DNA of 64,000 bases from Microbulbifer sp. GL-2. Its GTDB lineage: Bacteria > Pseudomonadota > Gammaproteobacteria > Pseudomonadales > Cellvibrionaceae. The stretch spans positions 620,001-684,000 of the forward strand of contig NZ_AP019807.1 in NCBI RefSeq assembly GCF_007183175.1, written 5' to 3'. How positions within the stretch are numbered: position 1 is the first letter of the stretch; the number at the start of each line of letters is the position of its first letter. Positions 42,412-51,429 of this stretch are shown piece by piece. The notes beneath the pieces were generated by a model. That model did no database searches. It saw only the letters and a program-made list of their open reading frames with translations, and had not been told where the DNA came from. The position numbers and the translations under genes were made by a program.

Positions 42412-42948
42412 ATGCTGAAAACAATCTCCAAAATGGCCGTTATCGGGCTTTCTTTTATCAGCTTTTCTACGCTGGCAGAGCCACACCCAGTGACTCCCGG
42501 CCCCCAAATTACCCAGGAATTAATTGATGAATTGACAATAGCTGACCAGGTTCTCTTTGATGCTGTGTTCAATAACTGTGATCTGAAGGCTTCTCATAAA
42601 TTAGTGACTAAAGATTTTGAAATGTATCATGACAAGTGGGGGAAAACCGCCAGTTCAGGTGCAGAGTTTCTCCAGGGTATTCGCAATATGTGCAAACGTC
42701 GCAAGGATGGTAGCGATATTAATGCCAGACGGGAGCTGATTACTGACAGCGTCAAAATCTATCCCCTAAATCACTACGGCGCAATCCAGACTGGCACCCA
42801 TGTCTTTTACGGTATCTATGATGACAAAACAGAAGTACTGCGCGAGAGTGGACAGTTCACCCACCTATGGCAAAAGGTGAATGGCAAATGGAAGCTGGCT
42901 AGAGTTCTTAGCTTCGACCATCAACCCGCCACACAATCTGCTCAATAA
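42412..42948 (+). CDS. Secreted NTF2-like/DUF4440-type protein of the export operon
   Basis: A 178-residue protein with a signal peptide (MLKTISKMAVIGLSFISFST, cleavage near LAEPHP). The mature part has a DUF4440/SnoaL-like pattern: LTIADQVLFDAVFNNCDLKA, LVTKDFEMYHDKWGKTASSG, HYGAIQTGTHVFYGI and FTHLWQKVNGKWKLARVLSF. The ATG at 42412 has AAGGA eight bases upstream; two more ATGs lie just before it. It sits between the exporter and the two-component genes. A binding or protective role in the periplasm is possible but not known. Confidence 0.78.
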   Translation: MLKTISKMAVIGLSFISFSTLAEPHPVTPGPQITQELIDELTIADQVLFDAVFNNCDLKASHKLVTKDFEMYHDKWGKTASSGAEFLQGIRNMCKRRKDGSDINARRELITDSVKIYPLNHYGAIQTGTHVFYGIYDDKTEVLRESGQFTHLWQKVNGKWKLARVLSFDHQPATQSAQ

Positions 42949-43069
42949 TAGTTTTGGAGTATCGGATACTTCACAATCTGCTATGGGCCTTCTCATTGGC
43001 GGCCCCGCAGTTCCACCATCCCGCCCAGTCATTGCATAATGGGCTCACAACACTTTGCTCCCCGGACTT

Positions 43070-44422
43070 ATGGATAAAGTACTAATCATCGATGATAACA
43101 GCAGTATCGTCTCTGCCCTCGAGATACTGCTATCACTGCACGATCTACAGCCACTCTGCGCCATCACGCCCCAGGCTGGTCTACAGCTATTACGTGAAAA
43201 TAAGGATATAAGCCTGGTTATCCAGGACATGAACTTCACCGCAGATACCACTTCCGGTGAAGAGGGGCGCGAACTGTTTTTTGCTATTCGGGAGATCAAT
43301 CCAGATCTGCCAATTATCCTTCTGACCGCTTGGACACAGCTTGAGATGGCAGTGGAGCTGGTCCGGGCTGGGGCGGCAGATTACCTGGGCAAACCCTGGG
43401 ACGATAACAAGCTGATTTCCACTATCAACAACCTACTGGAACTTGGCGAGCTACAAAAGCGCCAGCGGGCCTCACAGCAACAGGCTATGAATGCCCGTAG
43501 TAAATTGCGAGAGAATTTTGACCTGCAAGACATTATCTATCGTAGCGACAACATGCAGAAACTATTGGAAATGGCTACTCAGGTAGCTAAATCTGATGTG
43601 CCGGTACTAATCACAGGGCCCAATGGGGCCGGCAAGGAGAAAATCGCTGATATTGTGCAAGCTAACTCACAGTTCCGAGATGGCCCCTTTATCAAGGTCA
43701 ATGTCGGTGCACTGCCGGAAGACCTGATGGAAGCGGAGCTATTCGGTGCTGAGCCGGGCGCCTATACCGGCGCTGGTAACAAAGCTCGTGAGGGCCGTTT
43801 TGAAGCCGCTGATGGCGGCACCCTGTTTCTTGACGAGATCGGAGAGCTCTCCGCCAGCGGCCAGGTAAAGTTGCTGCGCGTACTGCAAACCGGTGAATTC
43901 CAACGCCTTGGCAGCAGCCAAACACGGAAGGTAAAAGTGCGGGTAATCAGCGCGACCAACAGCGACCTGCCCAAAGCCATCACCGAAGGTAGCTTTCGCC
44001 AGGACTTATTCTACCGGCTGAATGTGATCGAATTGCGCCTCCCGGCACTTTGTGAGCGACCCGAAGATATAGCTCCATTGGCAATAAGTTTCTTAGGTGA
44101 AGACAGCAACCCCAAAAAGCTCTCCCCGCAAGCACTCACAGCCATGACCCGCTATCAGTGGCCTGGCAATGTGCGTGAGCTACAAAATGTAATGCAACGC
44201 GCTTCAGTCCTGTGTCAAGAGGAAACCATCGATGAAGCGCTTTTGGCACTGCCAGAACAACCGGTGGCGGAAAAAGTCGACATGAGCTTCGAGCCAAGCC
44301 GGGAACTGTTACAGCAAACCCTGACTAGCTGTAACGGCATTATTGCCCAAGCCGCACGAGAACTCGGTATGAGTCGACAGGCGCTCTATCGCCGCCTGGA
44401 AAAGCATGGTATTTCCTATTGA
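43070..44422 (+). CDS. Sigma-54-dependent NtrC-family response regulator
   Basis: A 450-residue regulator. Receiver domain residues 1-120 include D8, D9, the phosphoacceptor D53 (LVIQDMNFTADTTSGEEG) and a lysine in GKPWDD. The AAA+ domain has a Walker A-like GPNGAGKEKIA (glutamate where serine or threonine is usual), the sigma-54-contacting loop GAYTGA (usual form GAFTGA) and Walker B GGTLFLDEIGE, then LFYRLNVIELRLPALCERPED. A Fis-type helix-turn-helix ends the protein (AARELGMSRQALYRRLEKHG). Its stop overlaps the kinase ATG. The sigma-54 promoter and repeats upstream of the exporter are its likely targets. Confidence 0.93.
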   Translation: MDKVLIIDDNSSIVSALEILLSLHDLQPLCAITPQAGLQLLRENKDISLVIQDMNFTADTTSGEEGRELFFAIREINPDLPIILLTAWTQLEMAVELVRAGAADYLGKPWDDNKLISTINNLLELGELQKRQRASQQQAMNARSKLRENFDLQDIIYRSDNMQKLLEMATQVAKSDVPVLITGPNGAGKEKIADIVQANSQFRDGPFIKVNVGALPEDLMEAELFGAEPGAYTGAGNKAREGRFEAADGGTLFLDEIGELSASGQVKLLRVLQTGEFQRLGSSQTRKVKVRVISATNSDLPKAITEGSFRQDLFYRLNVIELRLPALCERPEDIAPLAISFLGEDSNPKKLSPQALTAMTRYQWPGNVRELQNVMQRASVLCQEETIDEALLALPEQPVAEKVDMSFEPSRELLQQTLTSCNGIIAQAARELGMSRQALYRRLEKHGISY

Positions 44423-45738
44423 TGTCCAAGTATTTCTCCCTTGAAGGGCGTATTGTTGCCACCGCTGTTATGGCTCTTGCTGTTGCTACCGGCATTCCAT
44501 GGCTCTGCATATATTTTGGCCTGGATGCCCGCTTGTCCTGGGCTACAGGCCTATTTTTGGGAATTATCGTTATCCTGGGGTTTATGCGTTTGGTACTAGC
44601 TCCTTTGACCAACACCCTGAAGTCCCTTCAAAGCGGACTGCTCAATTTCCGCGACGGTGATTTTTCTATCTCCCTGATTCCCCCCAGAGATAACGAACTT
44701 CGCCAAATCACCAATTTGTACAATGAAATTGGGGAGCATTTGCGTCGCGAACGTGCTCATATTTACCAGCGTGAACTTCTCCTCGATACCGTAATCCAGA
44801 GCTCCCCGCAAGCCCTGTTACTTGTGGACCAAAGTGATCACATCATTTATTCCAATAGCAGCGCCAAGAAACTGCTCAACAGGGGCAGGCCCATTCAAGG
44901 CCTGCTTTTGCAGAAACTGCTCCCCAGCAGCCCCGAAGAAATTGCCAAAGCCATTAATAACTGGGAAAACGGCCTGTTTAACTACACTGATAGGAATGGC
45001 ACTCACTCCATGCATATCGGCAATAGTACTTTCGTGCTGAACGCGCACAAGCACCGTCTTATTGTTTTACGCGAAATGACAAGGGAAATAACCCGTGCAG
45101 AGGTCGAGGTTTGGAAGAAAGTCATTCGACTGATCAGCCATGAGCTAAATAATTCCCTGGCCCCAATTTCCTCACTGGCTCACTCTGGAAAAATGCTGAT
45201 TGCCAAACCAGATAAAGCAGCGGCTCTGGAAAAGGTTTTTGACATTATCGCCGACCGCTGTAAGCACCTGACTGAATTTACCCAGGGCTATGCAAGCTTT
45301 GCCAAGTTGCCCGCCCCCAGCTGTGAGACCGTAAATTGGCAAGCACTTATCGATCGTATCGCTCCATTACAGGAATTTACTTTGTCAGGGGAGCTGCCAG
45401 AGCGCCAAGGATATTTCGATCCCGTACAAATTGAGCAGGCGCTACTAAACCTGATCAAAAACTCCAGTGAGGCCGGCTCCAGCAGCGAAGATATTGAAAT
45501 CACTATCAGTACCGATGGACTGGGGCAGAAACTGGTTATTGCTGATCGCGGCTGCGGCATGAGTGAAAAAGTACTACAGCAGGCATTACTACCATTCTTT
45601 TCCACCAAAGAGCAGGGCGTGGGTCTCGGTTTAGCCTTGTGTCGGGAAATAGTTGATGCCCATGGAGGACATATTCAATTGCTAAATCGCCCGGAAGGAG
45701 GCTTGCAAATTACTCTCTGGTTGCCATGGGCTAAATAA
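44422..45738 (+). CDS. NtrB-like sensor histidine kinase
   Basis: A 438-residue membrane kinase. Two N-terminal helices lie near residues 10-30 and 35-58 (ATAVMALAVATGIPWLCIYF and TGLFLGIIVILGFMRLVLAP). A HAMP-like then PAS-like region follows (DTVIQSSPQALLLVDQSDHI). The phosphorylated histidine is H240 in LISHELNNSLAPISS. The ATPase domain shows ALLNLIKNSSEAGS (N box), IADRGCGMS (G1), and FFSTKEQGVGLGLALCREI (G2). Its ATG overlaps the regulator stop (TGATG), so the pair is coupled. Confidence 0.92.
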   Translation: MSKYFSLEGRIVATAVMALAVATGIPWLCIYFGLDARLSWATGLFLGIIVILGFMRLVLAPLTNTLKSLQSGLLNFRDGDFSISLIPPRDNELRQITNLYNEIGEHLRRERAHIYQRELLLDTVIQSSPQALLLVDQSDHIIYSNSSAKKLLNRGRPIQGLLLQKLLPSSPEEIAKAINNWENGLFNYTDRNGTHSMHIGNSTFVLNAHKHRLIVLREMTREITRAEVEVWKKVIRLISHELNNSLAPISSLAHSGKMLIAKPDKAAALEKVFDIIADRCKHLTEFTQGYASFAKLPAPSCETVNWQALIDRIAPLQEFTLSGELPERQGYFDPVQIEQALLNLIKNSSEAGSSSEDIEITISTDGLGQKLVIADRGCGMSEKVLQQALLPFFSTKEQGVGLGLALCREIVDAHGGHIQLLNRPEGGLQITLWLPWAK

Positions 45739-45973
45739 CCCAAATAAATAAAAGAAAAATTTTTAATAAAAACTATAATGCTGGTCAAATATTCATCTAC
45801 ACATAGCTCAGACTAACCCGTCAATTAAATCCAATCTTCTCTAAATTTCCACTCGTATCACAATTAAGTTTTAAGCGATCAAGCTGTCGAGAACATCACA
45901 TAAAAATCATTGCGGCCAACCTTTCCTGATTCGTTGATTTATTAGTGCCGACTCTAACCAAGATCGGTCAGTG

Positions 45974-46029
45974 CAACCTGAGATACCGAGTGCAAAAAAT
46001 AAATTACCTTTAGCTCTCATCTCAGGTTG
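45974..46029 (+). promoter_or_regulatory. 11-base inverted repeat upstream of the metalloprotease gene
   Basis: CAACCTGAGAT at 45974-45984 is perfectly mirrored by ATCTCAGGTTG at 46019-46029, with a 34-base AT-rich loop. The right arm ends 39 bases before the protease ATG. It could be a two-site operator or a leader stem. Confidence 0.5.
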
Positions 46030-46068
46030 TTAGTTTTTATAGGATCAAAATCAAAAAAGAAGGGATCA

Positions 46069-48393
46069 ATGCTAAAGATAAACTGCCTGCTGCCAATCAG
46101 CGCCCTCGCCCTCAGCTTGATGGCTGCCAATACTCACGCTGCCCCCTCTCCCCAGATTCAAGGTGGCAATCAGATAGATTTAGTTATCGCAAACGAAGCC
46201 AAACTGATCGATATGCTTAAGCGCTCAGGCCGCATAAGTCAAACTGCAACGATCGGCGAGGCGGAACGCACCCTGCACCAGTTCTTGAAAGAACGTGCAG
46301 CCCAGAATCAAAATTTGCCGCAGGACTTGTCCAGCGAAACTGTACAAATGATGAAGCTCGCTCGCGGTTCTAAGGACCCCAAATTAAAAAGGGGGAAAGG
46401 AAAGGGACATTTCCATCGCCGAGGCCGTGCACCTGGGCCCATTGAATTTGAAAACTATGATGGTGACACTCGCACAGCAAAAGTTCTCGCAATCCTGATG
46501 GACTTCCCCGATTTCCCCCACAACAGTATTGAGCCTGGGGAAACAGACATGTACTACGAAGATTATGCAGCTCAGCACTATGCAGACCTGCTGTTCTCCC
46601 AGGAGGGTTTCACTGGCCCGGAAGGTGAAACCCTCCTGTCCATGCAGCAGTTCTACTGGCAACAGTCCGGGTACAGTTATTCAGTCGAGGGATCTGTAGC
46701 TGGATGGTATACCGCAAGCCAGCCGGCAGCTTTTTACGGCAACAATGAAAACGGTGATGCTCGTGCGCTAGTTCGCGAAGCACTGCTGGCTGCTGCTGCT
46801 GACCCGTCGGTAAACCTGTCTGATTTTGATATCGAAGACCGCTACGACTTGGACGGTGATGGCAACTTCTGGGAAGCTGACGGCCTTGTTGACCATATCA
46901 TGATTTTCCACTCCTCCGTGGGGGAGGAGGCCGGTGGCGGCCAGCTGGGTGAAGATGCTATTTGGGCACACCGCTGGAATCTTGGCGGTGTCTTTGCCAT
47001 CCCTGGCACAACCGCAGAAGTGGACGACTGGGGCGGCACCATGGCAGCCTTTGATTACACTATCCAACCCGCCGATGCAGCAGCAGGTGTAGTTAGCCAT
47101 GAGTATGGTCACGATCTCGGGCTCCCCGACGAATATGATACCTCTGGACCCGAAAATACTGGCCGCGGAGAGCCTGTATCTTCTTGGTCTGTGATGTCCA
47201 GCGGTAGTTGGGCCGGAATTATCCCTGGCTCAGAGCCTACTGGTTTCTCCGCTTGGGCAAAAGAATACCTGCAGCACAACCACGGCGGAAACTGGCTACA
47301 TGGCGAAACCATCTCCCTGGAGAAAATCCCAGCGAATGGCATCGAGCTGCTTCTTGATGAAGCCGTGCACAAGGGCACCAACAACGATGCTGTACGTATC
47401 GACCTGCCGCAGAAAAAAGTTGTAGTAGCTACCCCCTCTAGTGGTGAATACGCTTATTTCAGTGGCAGCGATAACAATTTGCAAAATTCAATGGTGATTC
47501 CGGTCGATTTAACCGATGAGCAGAGCGCCAGCCTCTCCTTCAAAATCTGGTATGACATTGAGCAGGACTGGGACTACGGTGCGGTTATGGTAGACCTCGG
47601 CGAAGGCTTCACCAGTATCCCCGGTTCTATTACCACCGAGAGCAACCCTAACGAACAAAACCCAGGCCACGGAATTACTGGCAGCTCCAGCGGCTGGGTC
47701 GATGCAGAGTTTGACCTGAGCGCTTTTGCTGGCAAGCAGTTCAACTTGGCCCTCGTCTATATCACCGATGCTTATGAAGCCAACCCAGGATTCTATGCTG
47801 ATGATATTACGCTCAATATTGGAGGAGAAGCCGCAGTATTCGACGATGCAGAAGGTGAAAGTAACTTCAGCCTGGCCGGTTTCAGCCGCAACCCCGGCTA
47901 CAGCCTGCACGACCACTACTACCTTTTGGAATGGCGCACACATCGCGGTGTTGACCAAGGCCTGGCACACGTAAATGTGGCCGGACAAATGCTGACCTTC
48001 AACGAAGGTCTGCTGGTTTGGTATGCGGATACCAGCTTCGACAATAACTGGGTTGGAATCCACCCCGGTGACGGTTTCCTCGGGGTAGTTGATGCAGACC
48101 AAAAAGTCCTGAAGTGGAGCGACGACTCAGTGGCCTCCACCCGCTACCAGATTCACGATGCCACTTTCAGCACCGACTGGGTTGGACAGCTGAATCTGGA
48201 TCTTCTGGAGGATTTTGGTGTCAGCCTGACCGATACCCATAACCGTCCGCACCGAGTGTTTAGCGATCGCCGAAGTTTCACCAATATTGAAATCCCCGAC
48301 GCTGGTCGTGCCATCACGTCTTATGGCTTGAAGGTACGTGTTGTTGCACGCAGCAACGACAAGTCTGTAGGTAAGATCTTTATCACTCAATAA
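46069..48393 (+). CDS. Secreted M6-family (immune inhibitor A-like) metalloprotease
   Basis: A 774-residue secreted zinc protease. From the ATG at 46069 (AGAAGGG site) a signal peptide is seen (MLKINCLLPISALALSLMAA, cleavage near THAAP). A propeptide runs to about residue 125 (with a KRGKGKGHFHRRGR basic linker). The catalytic domain has the zinc motif HEYGHDLGLPDEYD, beginning at about H344, and the downstream VMSSGSWAG methionine-turn-like segment. Residues about 465-610 (LSFKIWYDIEQDWDYGAVMV and later FNLALVYITD) resemble the MAM-like part of InhA proteins. The product should degrade extracellular proteins; the POT transporter and TonB receptors could take up its products. Confidence 0.92.
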   Translation: MLKINCLLPISALALSLMAANTHAAPSPQIQGGNQIDLVIANEAKLIDMLKRSGRISQTATIGEAERTLHQFLKERAAQNQNLPQDLSSETVQMMKLARGSKDPKLKRGKGKGHFHRRGRAPGPIEFENYDGDTRTAKVLAILMDFPDFPHNSIEPGETDMYYEDYAAQHYADLLFSQEGFTGPEGETLLSMQQFYWQQSGYSYSVEGSVAGWYTASQPAAFYGNNENGDARALVREALLAAAADPSVNLSDFDIEDRYDLDGDGNFWEADGLVDHIMIFHSSVGEEAGGGQLGEDAIWAHRWNLGGVFAIPGTTAEVDDWGGTMAAFDYTIQPADAAAGVVSHEYGHDLGLPDEYDTSGPENTGRGEPVSSWSVMSSGSWAGIIPGSEPTGFSAWAKEYLQHNHGGNWLHGETISLEKIPANGIELLLDEAVHKGTNNDAVRIDLPQKKVVVATPSSGEYAYFSGSDNNLQNSMVIPVDLTDEQSASLSFKIWYDIEQDWDYGAVMVDLGEGFTSIPGSITTESNPNEQNPGHGITGSSSGWVDAEFDLSAFAGKQFNLALVYITDAYEANPGFYADDITLNIGGEAAVFDDAEGESNFSLAGFSRNPGYSLHDHYYLLEWRTHRGVDQGLAHVNVAGQMLTFNEGLLVWYADTSFDNNWVGIHPGDGFLGVVDADQKVLKWSDDSVASTRYQIHDATFSTDWVGQLNLDLLEDFGVSLTDTHNRPHRVFSDRRSFTNIEIPDAGRAITSYGLKVRVVARSNDKSVGKIFITQ

Positions 48394-48557
48394 AAATGAT
48401 TAAACAGGGGTGGCAAAAATGTGCTGCCCTTGCTTAATAATAAGATCGATTCTCACTTCTCTTTTTTTCTGCAAAAAGTAACGATCTCAGCAAAAATTGC
48501 TGGCCCAGCTAATCTGAATTTTTGAGGCCCTGCCAATTACTTTGGATGCTTTTTCAG

Positions 48558-48842
48558 ATGGAACAGAAACCGACAATTTCCCGTAGAAAATTCCTCAAAC
48601 TCTCCAGCTGCTCACTGGCGATATTGCCTGTGGCAATTATTGCCACTGATCGTACGAGAGCCCAGGTTAAGGCAAAAAAAGAAGCCGTGAACTATCAGGA
48701 CACCCCGAATAACGGCCAGAAATGTGTCGACTGTCAATTATTCCAACCTCCCAATGCCTGCATTGTGGTGGACGGGGATATAAGCCCGGAAGGGTGGTGC
48801 AGCCTGTTTGTGCTCAAACAAGGCAACGCCACCTCAGATTAA
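48558..48842 (+). CDS. High-potential iron-sulfur protein (HiPIP), Tat-exported
   Basis: A 94-residue precursor. A twin-arginine signal is visible (ISRRKFLKLSSCSLAILPVA). The mature HiPIP has four cysteine ligands for a [4Fe-4S] cluster: KCVDCQLFQ (two), NACIVV and EGWCSLF. HiPIP is a periplasmic electron carrier of high potential. The start is taken at ATG 48558; codons further upstream in frame are not supported. Its stop codon shares bases with the convergent AraC gene's stop (TTAA at 48839-48842). Confidence 0.85.
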   Translation: MEQKPTISRRKFLKLSSCSLAILPVAIIATDRTRAQVKAKKEAVNYQDTPNNGQKCVDCQLFQPPNACIVVDGDISPEGWCSLFVLKQGNATSD

Positions 48843-49801
48843 GCTGGCACCCGCTGCTCACCACGTAGTTTGCTCACATCCGCTCGCGGTGGTAGGCCAA
48901 ACATGCGACTATACTCGCGACTGAAATGCGATGGACTCTCGTAGCCCACACGGTAACTGGCGGAAGCAGCCTCCAATCCCTCGGAGAGCATCAGGCGGCG
49001 GGCTTCATGCAGGCGTAATTTTTTCTGGAACTGCAGTGGCGACATGCGGGTGATCTGCTTGAAACTGTGGTACAGAGAGGACTCACTCATATTGGCCTGC
49101 TCCGCTAACTCGCTAATGCGCAACGGTTCGGAGTAACGGTCTTTAAGTACTTCGATCACTCGCGACACCCGGTTTGCCTGGCTATCCGCCATAGCAAACT
49201 TACGCATGCGCGCTCCGATCTCTCCCCTTAAAGCGCGATAGATAATTTCTCGACGTGCCAGTGGAGCCAGTATCTGTGCATCCGCCGGGCTCTCCAGCAG
49301 ATGTACCAGGCGGCTAACCGCATCCAGGATGCCCTGATCCATCTGGGTGACGCAGAGGCCACAACTGACTTCCGGGCAATCGTAGCCCGCCTGTACTCCA
49401 GGGGCCTTATCCCCCAGTTCCAACACCAGGTCTGCCACTTCCTTCGGGTCGATCGTCAGCTTGACGCCAAGGAAAGGAGAATCCTCGGAAGCACGCTCCA
49501 CACGACCAAGAATCGGCAGATGCACTGACGTAGCCACATAGCTTAGAGGCATGTAAGAGATTTCACGATCTCCCAGCTCCAGGGTCTTATTGCCCTGGAT
49601 AATAAAGTTGAGAGATGGCGTGTAAACTGAAGAGGCACAAGCTGCAGGCTCATTGCAACGAATCAGAGCCAAACCATCCAGTCTGGTTTCGATCAAACCG
49701 GGCTCAGGGGCCAGGCGTATCAACGCTCTAGCCAGTTTCTGCCGGGCGGACTCCAGCTCAAAAGGCATAGATTTGAATTTCGCTCTGTCATCGGTATTCA
49801 T
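48839..49801 (-). CDS. AraC-family regulator with AraC_N domain, divergent from the RND pump
   Basis: A 320-residue regulator. The N-terminal half has the AraC_N (PF06719-like) ligand-binding pattern (LNFIIQGNKTLELGDREISY, then LPILGRVERASEDSPFLGVK). The C-terminal half has two helix-turn-helix motifs (ISELAEQANMSESSLYHSFK and RRLMLSEGLEAASASYRVGY, then ESPSHFSREYSRMFGLPP). Its divergent neighbours are the RND adaptor and pump, so it probably controls them. An inducer cannot be named. The 382-base gap to 50184 holds three repeated GGCAATC motifs. Confidence 0.92.
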   Translation of the reverse strand: MNTDDRAKFKSMPFELESARQKLARALIRLAPEPGLIETRLDGLALIRCNEPAACASSVYTPSLNFIIQGNKTLELGDREISYMPLSYVATSVHLPILGRVERASEDSPFLGVKLTIDPKEVADLVLELGDKAPGVQAGYDCPEVSCGLCVTQMDQGILDAVSRLVHLLESPADAQILAPLARREIIYRALRGEIGARMRKFAMADSQANRVSRVIEVLKDRYSEPLRISELAEQANMSESSLYHSFKQITRMSPLQFQKKLRLHEARRLMLSEGLEAASASYRVGYESPSHFSREYSRMFGLPPRADVSKLRGEQRVPA

Positions 49802-49866
49802 AAATTCCCCTCGCGCCCATTTCAGGGTGGGCAGTGTCCAACAGCGTGGCTCACAGTATACGGAGG

Positions 49867-50069
49867 TTTAGGCAATCTCCCGACCCCTTTGCAGGAATGG
49901 GCAATCACTGTGCAGTAATAGGTAACCATAAGTGATATGAAGGCATAAGATCAACGTAAATTCTTACATTAACTGACAAACAACTAGTTATATATACAGT
50001 TTAAGAACTATACCTCAAGCGGCACTACAGTCCCCCATTCAATTTTCCCTGAGTAGAAATAGGCAATCA
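49867..50069. promoter_or_regulatory. Repeated GGCAATC motifs between araC-type gene and RND operon
   Basis: TTTAGGCAATC at 49867-49877, AATGGGCAATCA at 49896-49907 and AATAGGCAATCA at about 50058-50069 are imperfect direct repeats in the intergenic region, with consensus AATRGGCAATCA. The two nearer the regulator are about 30 bases apart. AraC-type proteins often bind two direct half-sites, so these are candidate operators. No other gene lies in the 382-base gap. Confidence 0.5.
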
Positions 50070-50183
50070 ATCCATAGTTACCGGATACCGCCATTACTTT
50101 GCCAGCCCCTAAAGTTGCACACTTATTAGGAGGAGTGCCCCCCCGGCACCCCTCTCTTCCGTAGCAAAGGGAGTACACGCGTT

Positions 50184-51326
50184 ATGGTCAAGAAACTTAC
50201 AGTCACATTATTCGGCCTTTCGACACTGGTTCTGGCCGGCTGTGGCACTGGCGAGCCAGTGGGACAACAACCGCCACCTCCTGCGGTAGAGGTCGTCCAG
50301 GTCAGCGCTGAGCCCACCACCCTGTGGCGCAGTTTTACCGGACGGGTGGTAGCCCCTGAAACAGTGGAGTTGCGACCGCGCGTGAGTGGTTATATCGACC
50401 AGGTTTCCTTTGCCGAAGGTGCTCTGGTGAAGCGTGGCGATATACTCTTCACTATCGATCAGCGCCCTTATAAAGCCAGACTTCGTGCCGCCGAAGCGGA
50501 CCTCCAGCGGGTGCGCAGCCAATTATCTTTCAGTGAAAAGCAGGCCGGCCGCGCCCAGCAACTGTTGGATAGCAAAGCTATTTCCCGAGAGGAATACGAT
50601 CGACGAATCGCCTCGAGAGATGCAGAACGCGCCGCACTAAGCGCTGCTGAAGCCGCAGTACAAAATGCCCAACTCGACTTCCAGTACACCCAGGTCAAAG
50701 CTCCGATCAGCGGCCAGGTCAGCCGAGCTCTGGTTACCAAAGGCAACCTCGCCAATGCGGATACCACCCTGTTGACCACCCTGGTCTCTGTGGACCCCAT
50801 GTATGTCTACTTCGAGAGCGATGAGCAGACTTTTGCGGAGAGTCGCAGGCTGCTTAGTGCCGATGCCACCCCGCCAGTTCATATCGGCCTCGCTGGCGAA
50901 AATGGATACCCTCACAAAGGCAAACTGGACTTTATCGACAACCGCTTAAATAGTCACACCGGCACCATCCAGTTTCGCGCCGTGGTGGCCAACCCCAACG
51001 GTGCTTTCAAACCCGGCCAGTTCGCCAGGGTAGAGATGCCGATCGAGGAGGTGGACCAGGCAGTGTTAATCGACAGCAAGGCCGTTCTCACCGACCAGGA
51101 TCGCCGCTATGTCTATGTCGTCAACCAGGAAAATCTTACCGAGCGTCGTCCAGTACAGGTGGGCCCTCGCCAGGGTCAGCGCACGGTAATCCGCGGCGGT
51201 TTACAAACCGGCGAAAGAATTGTGGTCAATGGCCTGCAAAAGATCTTTTTCCCCGGAATGCCAGTAGTTCCTGAAATGGTTGCCAAGCAGGGCCAGGGTG
51301 GCAGCGCCCAGGCAGCGGGGCACTGA
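50184..51326 (+). CDS. RND efflux periplasmic adaptor lipoprotein (MexE/AcrA type)
   Basis: A 380-residue membrane-fusion protein. The lipoprotein signal is MVKKLTVTLFGLSTLVLAGC, Cys20 being lipid-modified. The lipoyl half VELRPRVSGYIDQVSFAEGA is followed by a coiled-coil hairpin (LRAAEADLQRVRSQLSFSEK), the second lipoyl half (KAPISGQVSRALVTKGNLAN), a beta-barrel (GTIQFRAVVANPNGAFKPGQ) and the membrane-proximal part (GGLQTGERIVVNGLQKIFFP). It links the RND pump encoded next to an outer-membrane channel. GGGAG lies 10 bases before the ATG. Confidence 0.93.
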   Translation: MVKKLTVTLFGLSTLVLAGCGTGEPVGQQPPPPAVEVVQVSAEPTTLWRSFTGRVVAPETVELRPRVSGYIDQVSFAEGALVKRGDILFTIDQRPYKARLRAAEADLQRVRSQLSFSEKQAGRAQQLLDSKAISREEYDRRIASRDAERAALSAAEAAVQNAQLDFQYTQVKAPISGQVSRALVTKGNLANADTTLLTTLVSVDPMYVYFESDEQTFAESRRLLSADATPPVHIGLAGENGYPHKGKLDFIDNRLNSHTGTIQFRAVVANPNGAFKPGQFARVEMPIEEVDQAVLIDSKAVLTDQDRRYVYVVNQENLTERRPVQVGPRQGQRTVIRGGLQTGERIVVNGLQKIFFPGMPVVPEMVAKQGQGGSAQAAGH

Positions 51327-51429
51327 GGGAGCCTGTAGCCGAACGCCTATCCAGGGCAGTCTTTCGCTCTCAATGAGTCATATCAATGGAATCCGAGCGG
51401 TAATGTTGCCGCTCACAGGGTAGCAGTGT

